64,000 nt of DNA from Flavobacterium odoriferum (lineage in GTDB: Bacteria > Bacteroidota > Bacteroidia > Flavobacteriales > Flavobacteriaceae). Each line of letters opens with the position of its first letter. The stretch's first letter is position 1. The stretch spans positions 62,001 through 126,000 of the forward strand of contig NZ_JAMKFA010000005.1 of assembly GCF_025499515.1 (NCBI RefSeq), read 5' to 3'. The translations under genes were made by a program, and so were the position numbers. Below, piece by piece: positions 43,643 through 52,503 of this stretch. The notes below the pieces were generated by a model. That model did not search any database and was not told where the DNA came from. It saw nothing but the letters and a program-made list of their open reading frames with translations.

Positions 43643-45439
43643 TTATATTTTAAAACGTTTTCTATCGTTTTCTGTCAAATAAATTTTTCTTAAACGAATA
43701 GATTTTGGAGTAACCTCAACATATTCATCTTTTTGAATGTATTCTAATGCTTCTTCTAATGAGAAAATAATCGGTGGAATAATTCTTGCTTTTTCATCAT
43801 TTCCAGATGAACGTACGTTTGACTGTTTTTTAGCCTTAGTTACGTTAATACACATATCATCACCACGAGAGTTTTCACCAATTACTTGACCTTCATAGAT
43901 CTCAGCATTTGGCTCCACGAAGAATTTACCACGATCTTGTAATTTATCGATAGAATAAGGAATAGCTTTTCCGTTTTCCATAGAAATTAACGATCCATTG
44001 TTACGTCCAGGAATTGCTCCTTTGAAAGGTTCGTATCCAATGTAACGGTGTGACATAATTGCTTCACCTGCAGTTGCAGTTAACAATTGATTTCTTAAAC
44101 CAATGATACCACGAGATGGAATATTAAATTTAATAATCATACGATCACCTTTAGCTTCCATTGATAACATTTCTCCTTTACGGATAGTTACGAATTCAAC
44201 TGCTCTACCTGAAAGATTTTCTGGTAAATCGATTGTTAATTCTTCAATTGGCTCACATTTTTGACCATCAATTTCTTTGATGATTACCTGTGGTTGACCA
44301 ATTTGTAATTCATAACCTTCTCTTCTCATAGTTTCAATAAGAACCGATAAGTGAAGAACTCCACGACCAAAAACCATGAATTTATCAGCAGAATCAGTTT
44401 CACCTAACTTCATTGCTAAGTTTTTCTCTAATTCTTTAGTTAGACGATCTCTAATATGACGCGATGTTACAAATTTACCTTCTTTACCAAAGAAAGGAGA
44501 ATCGTTAATTGTAAACAACATACTCATTGTAGGCTCATCAATTGCAATAGTCTGTAAAGCTTCTGGATTTTCAAAATCAGCAATAGTATCACCAATTTCA
44601 AATCCTTCAATTCCGATAATTGCACAAATATCTCCAGCAACTACTTCGTCAACTTTTTTACGTCCAAGACCTTCAAAAGTATGTAATTCTTTGATTCTTG
44701 ATTTTATTACTTTACCATCTCTTTTTACTAAAGATATTGGCATTCCTTCTTTTAAAACTCCTCTTTCTAAACGACCAATCGCAATACGGCCTGTGAATGA
44801 AGAGAAATCTAAAGATGTAATTAACATTTGAGGAGTTCCTTCAGATACTTTAGGAGCTGGAACATGTTCCAAAACCATATCTAATAAAGGCTCGATGTTT
44901 TCAGTTTGATTTCTAAAATCATCAGACATCCAGTTATTTTTAGCCGAACCATAAACAGTTGGAAAATCTAACTGCGCTTCAGTAGCACCTAATTCAAACA
45001 TTAAGTCGAAAACTTTTTCATGAACTTCTTCTGGAGTACAGTTTTCTTTATCTACTTTATTAATAACCACACAAGGTTTTAATCCTAAGTCAATTGCTTT
45101 TTGTAATACGAAACGCGTTTGAGGCATTGGTCCTTCAAAAGCATCTACTAAAAGACAAACACCATCAGCCATATTAAGTACACGCTCAACCTCACCACCA
45201 AAATCGGCGTGACCAGGAGTATCGATAATGTTGATTTTTGTTCCTTTATAAGTTACAGAAACGTTTTTAGAAGTAATAGTAATACCTCTTTCACGCTCTA
45301 AATCATTATTATCTAGGATTAAGTCTCCCGTGTTTTCGTTTTCACGAAACAATTGACAGTGGTACATAATTTTATCAACCAAAGTAGTTTTACCGTGGTC
45401 AACGTGTGCAATAATTGCGATGTTTCTAATAGAAGTCAT
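43643..45439 (-). CDS. typA: Translational GTPase TypA/BipA
   Basis: 598 residues, full length. G domain with AHVDHGKTTLVDK (G1), RGITI (switch), DTPGHADFGGEVERV (G3) and NKVD (G4), then EF-Tu-like domain 2, EF-G-like domains III/V and the TypA-specific C-terminal domain ending KIYLTENDRKRFKI. It is a ribosome-associated GTPase for stress and ribosome assembly. A TACCTTTG box (45460-45467, minus strand) lies 20 bp upstream. Confidence 0.97.
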   Translation of the reverse strand: MTSIRNIAIIAHVDHGKTTLVDKIMYHCQLFRENENTGDLILDNNDLERERGITITSKNVSVTYKGTKINIIDTPGHADFGGEVERVLNMADGVCLLVDAFEGPMPQTRFVLQKAIDLGLKPCVVINKVDKENCTPEEVHEKVFDLMFELGATEAQLDFPTVYGSAKNNWMSDDFRNQTENIEPLLDMVLEHVPAPKVSEGTPQMLITSLDFSSFTGRIAIGRLERGVLKEGMPISLVKRDGKVIKSRIKELHTFEGLGRKKVDEVVAGDICAIIGIEGFEIGDTIADFENPEALQTIAIDEPTMSMLFTINDSPFFGKEGKFVTSRHIRDRLTKELEKNLAMKLGETDSADKFMVFGRGVLHLSVLIETMRREGYELQIGQPQVIIKEIDGQKCEPIEELTIDLPENLSGRAVEFVTIRKGEMLSMEAKGDRMIIKFNIPSRGIIGLRNQLLTATAGEAIMSHRYIGYEPFKGAIPGRNNGSLISMENGKAIPYSIDKLQDRGKFFVEPNAEIYEGQVIGENSRGDDMCINVTKAKKQSNVRSSGNDEKARIIPPIIFSLEEALEYIQKDEYVEVTPKSIRLRKIYLTENDRKRFKI

Positions 45440-45459
45440 TTATTTTATTTTTGAAAGTG

Positions 45460-45467
45460 CAAAGGTA
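45460..45467 (-). promoter_or_regulatory. -7 element of typA
   Basis: On the minus strand TACCTTTG, an exact TAnnTTTG match, 20 bp from the typA ATG. Confidence 0.55.
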
Positions 45468-45532
45468 ATCTTTATTTTTGTAAAAACACTATAGTAATCA
45501 ACACTTTAGTTGAAAATAATAATTGCTTAACA

Positions 45533-45562
45533 TAAAAAAAAGCCCTCATAATGAGAGCTTTA
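45533..45562 (-). terminator. Terminator of rpsT
   Basis: On the minus strand AAAGCTCTCAT pairs with ATGAGGGCTTT with one mismatch, and T7 follows; it lies 21 bp after the rpsT stop. Confidence 0.8.
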
Positions 45563-45582
45563 GTGTTATTTGTAACAGTAGA

Positions 45583-45834
45583 CTATAAAGAAGCTACGTG
45601 TTTAGTTAACTTAGATTTTAAGTTAGATGCTTTATTATCATGAATGATATTTTTCTTAGCTAATTTATCAATCATAGAAATTACAGTTGATAATTTTGCA
45701 GAAGCCTCAGCTTTATCAGTAGCTAAACGAATAGCTTTGATTGCATTACGAGTAGTTTTGTGTTGGTATCTGTTCAACACTCTTTTTTTCTCGTTACTTC
45801 TAATTCTTTTTAAAGCAGATTTATGATTTGCCAT
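45583..45834 (-). CDS. rpsT: 30S ribosomal protein S20
   Basis: 83 residues, normal for S20. The N-terminus MANHKSALKRIRSNEKKRVLNR and the late segment KLAKKNIIHDNKASNLKSKL are diagnostic. It is a small basic helical protein binding 16S rRNA. It lies between typA and the tRNA-Glu cluster on the same strand; the 156-bp leader before it holds no gene. Confidence 0.97.
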   Translation of the reverse strand: MANHKSALKRIRSNEKKRVLNRYQHKTTRNAIKAIRLATDKAEASAKLSTVISMIDKLAKKNIIHDNKASNLKSKLTKHVASL

Positions 45835-45990
45835 TTTGTTCTTTTTTTAATTGTAATAATTGTTATAAACTACTAGTTAAAAAAGAAAAACCTCCCACAA
45901 TTACATTTGTAATCACTTTGGTTTTAACTAATAAAATAACAACAGAGACACCAATCATTATTTTATAAAACTTATTTACAACTAATTCTG

Positions 45991-46062
45991 TAGCCCGTAG
46001 GGGAATCGAACCCCTCTTACCAGGATGAAAACCTGGCGTCCTAACCGAGAGACGAACGGGCC
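45991..46062 (-). tRNA. tRNA-Glu (TTC), copy 4 in transcription order
   Basis: 72 nt on the minus strand, from GGCCCGT to ACGGGCT plus discriminator A. Anticodon loop TTTTCAT gives anticodon TTC within the CAGG/CCTG stem, and the T-loop is GGTTCGATTCC. CCA is not encoded. D-arm reads CGTCTCTCGGTTAGG. Confidence 0.96.
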
Positions 46063-46094
46063 ATTAACCTATTCTTTTGTAACCTCAATACTTG

Positions 46095-46166
46095 TAGCCC
46101 GTAGGGGAATCGAACCCCTCTAACCAGGATGAAAACCTGGCGTCCTAACCGATAGACGAACGGGCC
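46095..46166 (-). tRNA. tRNA-Glu (TTC), copy 3 in transcription order
   Basis: 72 nt, same sequence as its neighbours except the D-arm CGTCTATCGGTTAGG and one base in the variable loop (GGTTA rather than GGTAA). Anticodon TTC. Located exactly 104 bp from the copies on each side. Confidence 0.96.
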
Positions 46167-46198
46167 ATTAACCTATTCTTTTGTAACCTCAATACTTG

Positions 46199-46270
46199 TA
46201 GCCCGTAGGGGAATCGAACCCCTCTTACCAGGATGAAAACCTGGCGTCCTAACCGAGAGACGAACGGGCC
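46199..46270 (-). tRNA. tRNA-Glu (TTC), copy 2 in transcription order
   Basis: 72 nt, identical by eye to the copy at 45991-46062 (D-arm CTCTCGG). Anticodon TTC. The spacer to the next copy is the same 32-bp sequence as in the other units. Confidence 0.96.
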
Positions 46271-46302
46271 ATTAACCTATACTTTTTTAACCTCAATAAT
46301 TG

Positions 46303-46374
46303 TAGCCCGTAGGGGAATCGAACCCCTCTTACCAGGATGAAAACCTGGCGTCCTAACCGATAGACGAACGGGCC
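46303..46374 (-). tRNA. tRNA-Glu (TTC), first copy after the promoter
   Basis: 72 nt; D-arm as in the copy at 46095 (CTATCGG), variable loop as in the copies at 45991 and 46199. Anticodon TTC. First of the array, 26 bp downstream of a clear promoter. Confidence 0.96.
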
Positions 46375-46400
46375 ATTACATTAATTTTGTAATGCGAGTG

Positions 46401-46430
46401 CAAAAATACAACTAATTTTGATTTCTGCAA
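46401..46430 (-). promoter_or_regulatory. Promoter of the tRNA-Glu array
   Basis: On the minus strand TTG (46430-46428), a 19-bp spacer and TATTTTTG (46408-46401) match the TTG/TAnnTTTG consensus, 26 bp from the first tRNA. Confidence 0.75.
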
Positions 46431-46458
46431 GACCTTGTATAAAAATTTTTATTTTTTT

Positions 46459-47937
46459 TTAGTACGCCTTAGCAAAAAGAACTCTTCCTTTAGACGGAGC
46501 ACCAGTAAACATACATCTTCCAGCCTCTTCTACTCTATCTAAAGCGATACATCTGATAGTGGCTTTTGTAAGTTCTTTTATCTTTTCTTCGGTTTCAGCA
46601 GTCCCATCCCAATGTGCCGCTAAGAAGCCTCCTTTGGTTTCCAATAGCTCTTTAAATTCTTCGAAAGAATTCACTTCTGTAATATGAGCATCTCTGTATT
46701 TCAATGCTTTAGCAAACATATCATTTTGAATAGTTTCTAATAAATTTTGAATATAAGGTGCTACTCCTTCTTTAGAAACTACTTCTTTTGACAAATTATC
46801 TCTACGAGCAATTTCGTAAGTACCGTTTTCTAAATCGTTTGGCCCAAGAGCAATTCGAACAGGAACACCTTTTAATTCCCATTCAGCAAACTTAAATCCT
46901 GGTTTTTGTGTATCTCTGTTATCATATTTTACTGAAATACCTAATTTTCTTAATTCCGCAGTTAAACCATTCACTTGTTCTGAAATCGCATCAAACTGCT
47001 CATCAGTCTTATAAATAGGAACTATAACCACTTGAATTGGAGCTAAATTCGGAGGCAAAACCAAACCTTTGTCATCTGAATGCGTCATTACCAATGCTCC
47101 CATTAAACGCGTTGAAACTCCCCAAGAAGTTCCCCAAACGTGTTCTTGCTTTCCTTCTTTGTTAGCAAATTTCACATCAAAAGCTTTAGCAAAATTTTGA
47201 CCTAAAAAGTGAGAAGTTCCTGCTTGCAATGCTTTTCCGTCTTGCATTAACGCTTCAATACAATACGTTTCATCTGCTCCAGCAAAACGTTCTGTTTCAG
47301 TTTTTAACCCTTTTACAACTGGAATTGCCATGAAATTTTGCACAAAATCGGCATACACATGCATCATTTTTTCTGATTCTTCAATAGCTTCTTGACGCGT
47401 TGCATGAGCCGTATGTCCTTCTTGCCATAAAAATTCGGCTGTTCTTAAAAACAAACGCGTTCTCATTTCCCAACGAACAACATTTGCCCATTGATTAATT
47501 AGTAAAGGTAAATCTCTATACGATTGAACCCAACCTTTATATGTTGACCAAATAATTGCCTCACTAGTAGGACGAACAATTAGTTCTTCTTCCAATTTAG
47601 CGTTTGGATCAACCATTAATTTTCCAGGCTTATCTGGATCATTTTTTAGTCTATAATGTGTTACAATAGCACATTCTTTTGCAAAACCTTCTGCATTTTT
47701 TTCTTCGGCTTCAAACATACTTTTCGGCACAAAAAGTGGAAAATAGGCATTGCTATGACCTGTTTCTTTAAACATTTTATCCAATTGGGCTTGCATTTTT
47801 TCCCAAATTGCATATCCATATGGTTTAATGACCATACATCCTCTTACTCCTGAATTCTCAGCTAAATCAGCCTTTACAACTAATTCGTTATACCATTTGG
47901 AATAATCTTCTTCTCTTGTAGTTAAATTTTTACTCAT
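46459..47937 (-). CDS. proS: Prolyl-tRNA synthetase, eukaryote/archaeon-like type
   Basis: 492 residues, the shorter form without the bacterial editing insertion. Class II motifs are visible: [42 protein letters not shown] (motif 2 region with [25 protein letters not shown] split after it) and a C-terminal domain ending GRVLFAKAY, as in archaeal-type ProS. It charges tRNA-Pro. It lies upstream of the tRNA-Glu array on the same strand. Confidence 0.96.
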   Translation of the reverse strand: MSKNLTTREEDYSKWYNELVVKADLAENSGVRGCMVIKPYGYAIWEKMQAQLDKMFKETGHSNAYFPLFVPKSMFEAEEKNAEGFAKECAIVTHYRLKNDPDKPGKLMVDPNAKLEEELIVRPTSEAIIWSTYKGWVQSYRDLPLLINQWANVVRWEMRTRLFLRTAEFLWQEGHTAHATRQEAIEESEKMMHVYADFVQNFMAIPVVKGLKTETERFAGADETYCIEALMQDGKALQAGTSHFLGQNFAKAFDVKFANKEGKQEHVWGTSWGVSTRLMGALVMTHSDDKGLVLPPNLAPIQVVIVPIYKTDEQFDAISEQVNGLTAELRKLGISVKYDNRDTQKPGFKFAEWELKGVPVRIALGPNDLENGTYEIARRDNLSKEVVSKEGVAPYIQNLLETIQNDMFAKALKYRDAHITEVNSFEEFKELLETKGGFLAAHWDGTAETEEKIKELTKATIRCIALDRVEEAGRCMFTGAPSKGRVLFAKAY

Positions 47938-48001
47938 TTTGAATATATTGGCATAAAAATTGTTTAACTTAATCTTAAGTTATTTATTCCGCAAAAATAG
48001 T

Positions 48002-48009
48002 TAAATTTG
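48002..48009 (+). promoter_or_regulatory. -7 element of the Trp/Gly-rich lipoprotein gene
   Basis: TAAATTTG, 27 bp before ATG 48037. Its TTG is the apparent upstream start at 48007, which is therefore spurious. Confidence 0.6.
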
Positions 48010-48036
48010 AAGTGTCCAACAATAAAAAAAAGAGTT

Positions 48037-49062
48037 ATGAAAACTTATTACCAAATTAATTCGAAAAACATTGCCTTTTCCTTGATAGGATTAGTTTCAA
48101 TTTTCGCTACTTCATGTGGTTCATATCAAAACTCATCGTATTATGATAATGATGGTGTTTACGGTTCTTATGAACGACCAAGAGAGCAAGTTGAAAACAA
48201 ATATAGCGAACAAAACATAGAAAAATCGAATGAATATGCTCAGCAATTTAGAGCAATGCAGGAAGATTATTCATATTTTACTGATGTTGATAATTATCAA
48301 TCTGCAGAACCACAGGATACTGCTGTAGTTGTGTACAGAACTGAATATAGCGATCAAAGTTATGCCGGATGGGGCAATAATGCGTCAGACGTAACAATCA
48401 ATTATTACAACAACAATTGGGGTTGGAATAATTGGTATTCTCCTTACTGGGGCTATTCTAACATTGGCTGGGGAGCTGGCTGGGGTTGGAATTCTTGGTA
48501 TGGAGCAAACTGGGGTTGGGGTTGGAACAGCTGGTACTCTCCTTGGGGATGGAATGGTTATTATGGGAATAATTGGGGTTGGAATGGATATTACGGAAAC
48601 AACTGGGGCTGGAATGGCTACAGAGGTAGAAATGTGGCTTACAATGCTGGACCAAGAGGCGGAAATGGATATTACAATTCTGGTTCTGGAAGAAATGCTG
48701 CCAATTACAATAGTGGTAGAAGAACAAACCCAAACTTTAATGCAACACCAAGAAGTACAAATCCTAGAAGTACTTTTCAAAATCCAAGATCATCTCAAAA
48801 TACAGGAACACCTAGAACAACAAATAATCCTAGAACAAACACTCCAAGAAGCATATCAGCTCCGAGAGAGAATTCGACTGTAACTCCTAGAAGTAATAAT
48901 AACTATTCAACACCAAGAAGTAATAACAACACTTCTACGCCAAGAAGCAGCAATTACTCAACTCCAAGAAGCTCTTCTTCAAGTGGAAGTTTTGGCGGAA
49001 GTTCTTCTGGAGGCGGCGGCCGCTCATCTGGTGGCGGTGGCGGAAGAGGTGGTCGCGGTTAA
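48037..49062 (+). CDS. Trp/Gly/Asn-rich repeat lipoprotein
   Basis: 341 residues from ATG 48037. Lipoprotein signal ending at Cys27 (FATSC). After a polar region (30-115) comes a stretch of about 75 residues made of NNWGWNGYYG and GWGWNSWYS units, then an Arg-Asn-Gly region, a TPRS repeat zone and a poly-Ser/Gly tail ending in GRGG-type repeats. The underlying DNA holds a tandem repeat of about 30 bp near 48560-48620. No enzyme motif. It is probably an exposed structural or adhesive surface protein; the family is not recognised. Confidence 0.7.
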   Translation: MKTYYQINSKNIAFSLIGLVSIFATSCGSYQNSSYYDNDGVYGSYERPREQVENKYSEQNIEKSNEYAQQFRAMQEDYSYFTDVDNYQSAEPQDTAVVVYRTEYSDQSYAGWGNNASDVTINYYNNNWGWNNWYSPYWGYSNIGWGAGWGWNSWYGANWGWGWNSWYSPWGWNGYYGNNWGWNGYYGNNWGWNGYRGRNVAYNAGPRGGNGYYNSGSGRNAANYNSGRRTNPNFNATPRSTNPRSTFQNPRSSQNTGTPRTTNNPRTNTPRSISAPRENSTVTPRSNNNYSTPRSNNNTSTPRSSNYSTPRSSSSSGSFGGSSSGGGGRSSGGGGGRGGRG

Positions 49063-49103
49063 TTGTTGTACAGAAATTAGTTTTCTTAAAATATAAAATT
49101 GCA

Positions 49104-50579
49104 ATGAAAAAAATATTTTTATCCCTACTTTTAGGAAGCTCTATTATTTCAATAGCGCAAGAAACAACTATAAATGATGCATTGAGGTATTCAATAAGTA
49201 ACATAACTGGAACTGCACGTTTTAGAGGAATGAGTGGTGCTTTTGGAGCCGTTGGTGGCGATTTATCATCTATAAATGTAAATCCAGCAGGTTCTGCTTT
49301 TTTTACAAATAATTTTGGAAGTATTTCTGGATCAAGCTTTAATGTTCGTAATAATTCTAATTATTTTGGAACAAAAACCAAAGAAAATTATAGTACTTTA
49401 GATTTGAATCAATTAGGAGCTGTATTGGTTTTTAATGATAAATCAGGAAAATCAGATTGGTCAAAAATTGCGGTAGCATTAAACTATGAAAATATAAGTG
49501 ATTTTGATAATAGTTTATATTCTGCTGGCGTAAACCCAACGAATTCTATTTCTCAATACTTTGTTAATCAGGCGAATTATATTGCAAATACAGATTTTAA
49601 TGATTATCAATATGAAATGGCTTATGAAACCTATATTATAAATGAAGATGCTTCTACACCTAATTTATATGTATCAAATGTTCCTTCTGGCGGAAATTAT
49701 TTTCAAGACAATTATGTAACAAGTAATGGTTTCAACGGAAAATTATCGGCTAACATAGCTACTGGATATAAAGATAAATTATTTTTAGGTTTAAACTTAA
49801 ATGCACATTTTACGGATTATGTTCTTACTACAAGTTTATATGAAAGTAATGACAACCCAGCCAATTCTGGAGTGCAACCAACGGTGAGAAATATTATTTT
49901 CGATAACCAACTAAGTACTTATGGCTCAGGATTTTCTTTAAACGTAGGCGCAATTTATAAAGCTACTGAATCATTACGATTAGGCGTTGCTTATGAATCG
50001 CCAACTTGGTATAGATTAAATGATGAATTGATTCAAGATTTATATACCAATGGAAATGAAAATGTACCATCGGGTGATATAAATAGATATTATGGAAGCC
50101 CTATTTTTGTTTTCCCAACATATAAAATTCAAACGCCAAGTAAAGTAACTTTCAGTGGTGCTTATATCTTTAATAAAAAAGGATTAATTAGTATTGATTA
50201 TGCGATGAAAGATTATAGCAATACCAAATTTAAACCAACAAGTGATAGTTTTTACAGAAACTTGAATACGCAAATGAATAATCAATTAAACAATGCTTAT
50301 GAATTAAGAATTGGTGGCGAATACAAAATTAAACAATGGAGTGTTCGTGGTGGTTATCGATTTGAAGAGAGCCCATACAAAGTAGATTATGCGATGGGAG
50401 ATTTAACAGGATATTCTGCTGGTTTAGGGTATAACTTTGGTGAAAGCCGTTTGGATTTAGCATACGCAAACGACCACAGAAATTACAATTTAGCTTTTAT
50501 TTCTTCAGGAATGAATGATACAGCAAGAATAAGAACTACGAATAACAATGTAACGCTTACCTACTCTATCAATTTCTAA
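49104..50579 (+). CDS. OmpP1/FadL-like outer-membrane protein
   Basis: 491 residues. Signal peptide (1-18, ending SIAQ). The N-terminal ARFRGMSGAFGAVGGDLSSINVNPAGSAF is the FadL/OmpP1 plug-like motif, and the rest alternates beta strands, ending in a terminal YSINF with the C-terminal Phe of outer-membrane barrels. In Bacteroidota these are often labelled hemin receptor or hydrophobic-compound transporter; the substrate is unknown. It starts 42 bp after the Trp-rich lipoprotein gene. Confidence 0.86.
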   Translation: MKKIFLSLLLGSSIISIAQETTINDALRYSISNITGTARFRGMSGAFGAVGGDLSSINVNPAGSAFFTNNFGSISGSSFNVRNNSNYFGTKTKENYSTLDLNQLGAVLVFNDKSGKSDWSKIAVALNYENISDFDNSLYSAGVNPTNSISQYFVNQANYIANTDFNDYQYEMAYETYIINEDASTPNLYVSNVPSGGNYFQDNYVTSNGFNGKLSANIATGYKDKLFLGLNLNAHFTDYVLTTSLYESNDNPANSGVQPTVRNIIFDNQLSTYGSGFSLNVGAIYKATESLRLGVAYESPTWYRLNDELIQDLYTNGNENVPSGDINRYYGSPIFVFPTYKIQTPSKVTFSGAYIFNKKGLISIDYAMKDYSNTKFKPTSDSFYRNLNTQMNNQLNNAYELRIGGEYKIKQWSVRGGYRFEESPYKVDYAMGDLTGYSAGLGYNFGESRLDLAYANDHRNYNLAFISSGMNDTARIRTTNNNVTLTYSINF

Positions 50580-50599
50580 GAAATTAAGAACAAGATATC

Positions 50600-50629
50600 A
50601 AACCACTTTCTCAACCGAAGTGGTTTTTT
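50600..50629 (+). terminator. Terminator of the OmpP1-like gene
   Basis: AAACCACTT (50600-50608) pairs with AAGTGGTTT (50618-50626), followed by TTT. Confidence 0.88.
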
Positions 50630-50646
50630 CATACCCATACACAACT

Positions 50647-50705
50647 ACTAGCCCCGATGGAAGCGACATCCCGCCTTAGCGGATATAGCGGAGAGCGGGA
50701 CAAAA
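50647..50705. repeat. GC-rich interspersed repeat (GCCCCGATGGAAGCG type)
   Basis: This 59-bp stretch is strikingly GC-rich against its surroundings. TCCCGC (50669-50674) pairs with GCGGGA (50695-50700) around an inner CCG/CGG pair. Its GCCCCGATGGAAGCG opening and AGCGGGA end resemble a repeat that I have seen in many Flavobacterium intergenic regions. It sits between a terminator and the rimO promoter. Confidence 0.6.
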
Positions 50706-50752
50706 ACATTAAAAAATCACCAAACGCTGGTGCTTCTACTAATTATTTTATG

Positions 50753-50760
50753 TAATTTTG
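50753..50760 (+). promoter_or_regulatory. -7 element of rimO
   Basis: TAATTTTG, 18 bp upstream of ATG 50779. The last three bases are the TTG that would otherwise be read as a start at 50758. Confidence 0.6.
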
Positions 50761-50778
50761 TACCTCAAATTTAAAAGC

Positions 50779-52080
50779 ATGAGAACCAAATCGTTAAAGA
50801 AAAATAAAATCAATGTAATTACACTTGGATGTTCTAAAAACACTTACGATAGCGAAGTTTTAATGGGACAACTAAAGGCCAACGGAAAAGATGTAGCGCA
50901 TGAACAAGAAGGCAATATTGTAGTAATTAATACCTGCGGTTTTATTGATAATGCAAAGGAAGAATCGGTAAATACGATTTTGGAATATGTTGACAAGAAA
51001 GAACAAGGCTTAGTTGATAAAGTTTTCGTTACCGGATGTTTATCTGAAAGATATCGCCCAGATTTAGAAAAAGAAATTCCTGATGTTGACCAATATTTTG
51101 GAACTACCGAATTGCCTCTTTTATTGAAAGCTTTAGGTGCCGATTACAAACACGAATTACTTGGCGAACGTTTAACAACAACTCCAAAAAACTATGCTTA
51201 TTTAAAAATTGCAGAAGGTTGCGACAGACCTTGTAGTTTTTGTGCGATTCCGTTAATGCGTGGAAAACACGTTTCGCAACCTATTGAAAAATTGGTTAAA
51301 GAAGCTGAAGGTTTAGCTAAAAATGGTGTAAAAGAATTGATTTTGATTGCACAAGATTTAACCTATTATGGATTAGATTTATACAAAAAACGTAACCTTG
51401 CCGAATTGCTTGAAAACTTAGCTAAAGTTGAAGGAATTGAATGGATTCGTTTGCATTATGCTTTCCCTAGTGGTTTCCCAATGGACGTTTTAGATTTGAT
51501 GAAACGTGAACCAAAAATTTGTAATTATATAGATATTCCGTTGCAACATATTTCAGATGATATTTTGAAATCGATGAAACGTGGTACTACGAAAGAAAAA
51601 ACAACAAAATTATTACAAGAATTTAGAGAACGAGTTCCTGGAATGGCAATTAGAACGACTTTAATTGTAGGTTATCCTGGAGAAACACAAGAAGATTTTG
51701 AAATTCTACGTGATTGGGTGCAAGAAATGAAATTTGAACGTTTGGGTTGTTTTACTTATTCACATGAAGAAAATACGGGCGCTTTTGCTTTAGTTGATGA
51801 TGTGCCACAAGAAGTAAAACAAGCACGTGCAGCTGAAATCATGGATTTACAATCGCAAATTTCTTGGGATTTGAATCAGGAGAAAATTGGACAAACTTTC
51901 AAATGTGTTATCGATAGAAAAGAGGGTCAATATTTCATTGGAAGAACCGAATTTGATAGTCCAGACGTGGATAATGAAGTTTTAATAGACGCTTCTAAAT
52001 TTTATCTAAAAACAGGTGATTTCGTAAATTTAAAAATAACCGATGCTACAGAGTTTGATTTGTATGCGGAGCCTGTTTAA
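50779..52080 (+). CDS. rimO: Ribosomal protein S12 methylthiotransferase RimO
   Basis: 433 residues from ATG 50779. N-terminal MTTase domain with GCSKNTYDSEVLMGQL, NTCGFIDNAKEES and VTGCLSERY (three cluster cysteines); radical SAM domain with GCDRPCSFCAIPLMRGKH (CxxxCxxC); C-terminal TRAM domain. It adds a methylthio group to an aspartate of ribosomal protein S12. The next gene is separated by a terminator. Confidence 0.96.
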   Translation: MRTKSLKKNKINVITLGCSKNTYDSEVLMGQLKANGKDVAHEQEGNIVVINTCGFIDNAKEESVNTILEYVDKKEQGLVDKVFVTGCLSERYRPDLEKEIPDVDQYFGTTELPLLLKALGADYKHELLGERLTTTPKNYAYLKIAEGCDRPCSFCAIPLMRGKHVSQPIEKLVKEAEGLAKNGVKELILIAQDLTYYGLDLYKKRNLAELLENLAKVEGIEWIRLHYAFPSGFPMDVLDLMKREPKICNYIDIPLQHISDDILKSMKRGTTKEKTTKLLQEFRERVPGMAIRTTLIVGYPGETQEDFEILRDWVQEMKFERLGCFTYSHEENTGAFALVDDVPQEVKQARAAEIMDLQSQISWDLNQEKIGQTFKCVIDRKEGQYFIGRTEFDSPDVDNEVLIDASKFYLKTGDFVNLKITDATEFDLYAEPV

Positions 52081-52099
52081 TCAGTGTTCAAAATTATAT

Positions 52100-52134
52100 A
52101 AAAAATCCTTGCAATTTTGTTGTGAGGATTTTTT
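52100..52134 (+). terminator. Terminator of rimO
   Basis: AAAAAATCCT (52100-52109) pairs with AGGATTTTTT (52125-52134); the stem ends in T6. Confidence 0.82.
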
Positions 52135-52141
52135 ATTTGAA

Positions 52142-52155
52142 ATGACATTTGTCAT
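52142..52155 (+). promoter_or_regulatory. Crp/Fnr-type operator upstream of the DUF465 gene
   Basis: ATGACA-TT-TGTCAT is an inverted repeat with TGA-N6-TCA spacing. Its centre (52148.5) is 29.5 bp upstream of the first base of the -7 box TAACTTTG (52178-52185), the same distance as at 4411-4424. No -33 TTG lies at the usual distance. Confidence 0.62.
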
Positions 52156-52177
52156 ATCATTTCTGATTTTTTGATAG

Positions 52178-52185
52178 TAACTTTG
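52178..52185 (+). promoter_or_regulatory. -7 element of the DUF465 gene
   Basis: TAACTTTG, exact TAnnTTTG match, 26 bp before the ATG. Confidence 0.62.
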
Positions 52186-52211
52186 AGTATACTAATAAAA
52201 AAACCAATATT

Positions 52212-52448
52212 ATGATAACGAAACATCCTATTTATCAAGACTTTCCTGAATATGCAGACAAGATTAAAGACTTGTATCATCACAATGATGAATTTCAAGT
52301 TTTGTTACATTCATATACTGAATTAGATACTAAAATCTACAAAATCGAAACCGACGAAGAATTAGCAATGGATGACGAATTAAGTCATTTGAGAAAAGAT
52401 AGAGTTTTTTTGAAAGATGAAATTTATAATTTTTTAAAAAACAATTAG
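52212..52448 (+). CDS. DUF465 (YdcH-like) small protein
   Basis: 78 residues, the usual size. The sequence is a helical hairpin with HHNDEFQVLLHSYTELDTKIYKIE and a second helix HLRKDRVFLKDEIYNFL, typical of DUF465. Function is unknown in the family. It is convergent with the CstB-like gene, and both are preceded by the same operator type. The tail-to-tail pair shares a bidirectional terminator. Confidence 0.82.
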   Translation: MITKHPIYQDFPEYADKIKDLYHHNDEFQVLLHSYTELDTKIYKIETDEELAMDDELSHLRKDRVFLKDEIYNFLKNN

Positions 52449-52469
52449 AAACAACAACCTAAACCAACA

Positions 52470-52494
52470 AAAAGCCGCTTTAAAAGCGGCTTTT
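52470..52494. terminator. Bidirectional terminator of the DUF465 and CstB-like genes
   Basis: AAAAGCCGCTT (52470-52480) pairs with AAGCGGCTTTT (52484-52494), with a 3-nt loop. Confidence 0.9.
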
Positions 52495-52503
52495 CTATTT
52501 TCA

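Noticed and set aside
48385..48780. Long minus-strand open frames opposite the Trp-rich lipoprotein gene
   Set aside because: They are antisense shadows of a Gly/Trp-rich repeat: low-complexity Ser/Pro/Ile composition, no promoter, no family resemblance.
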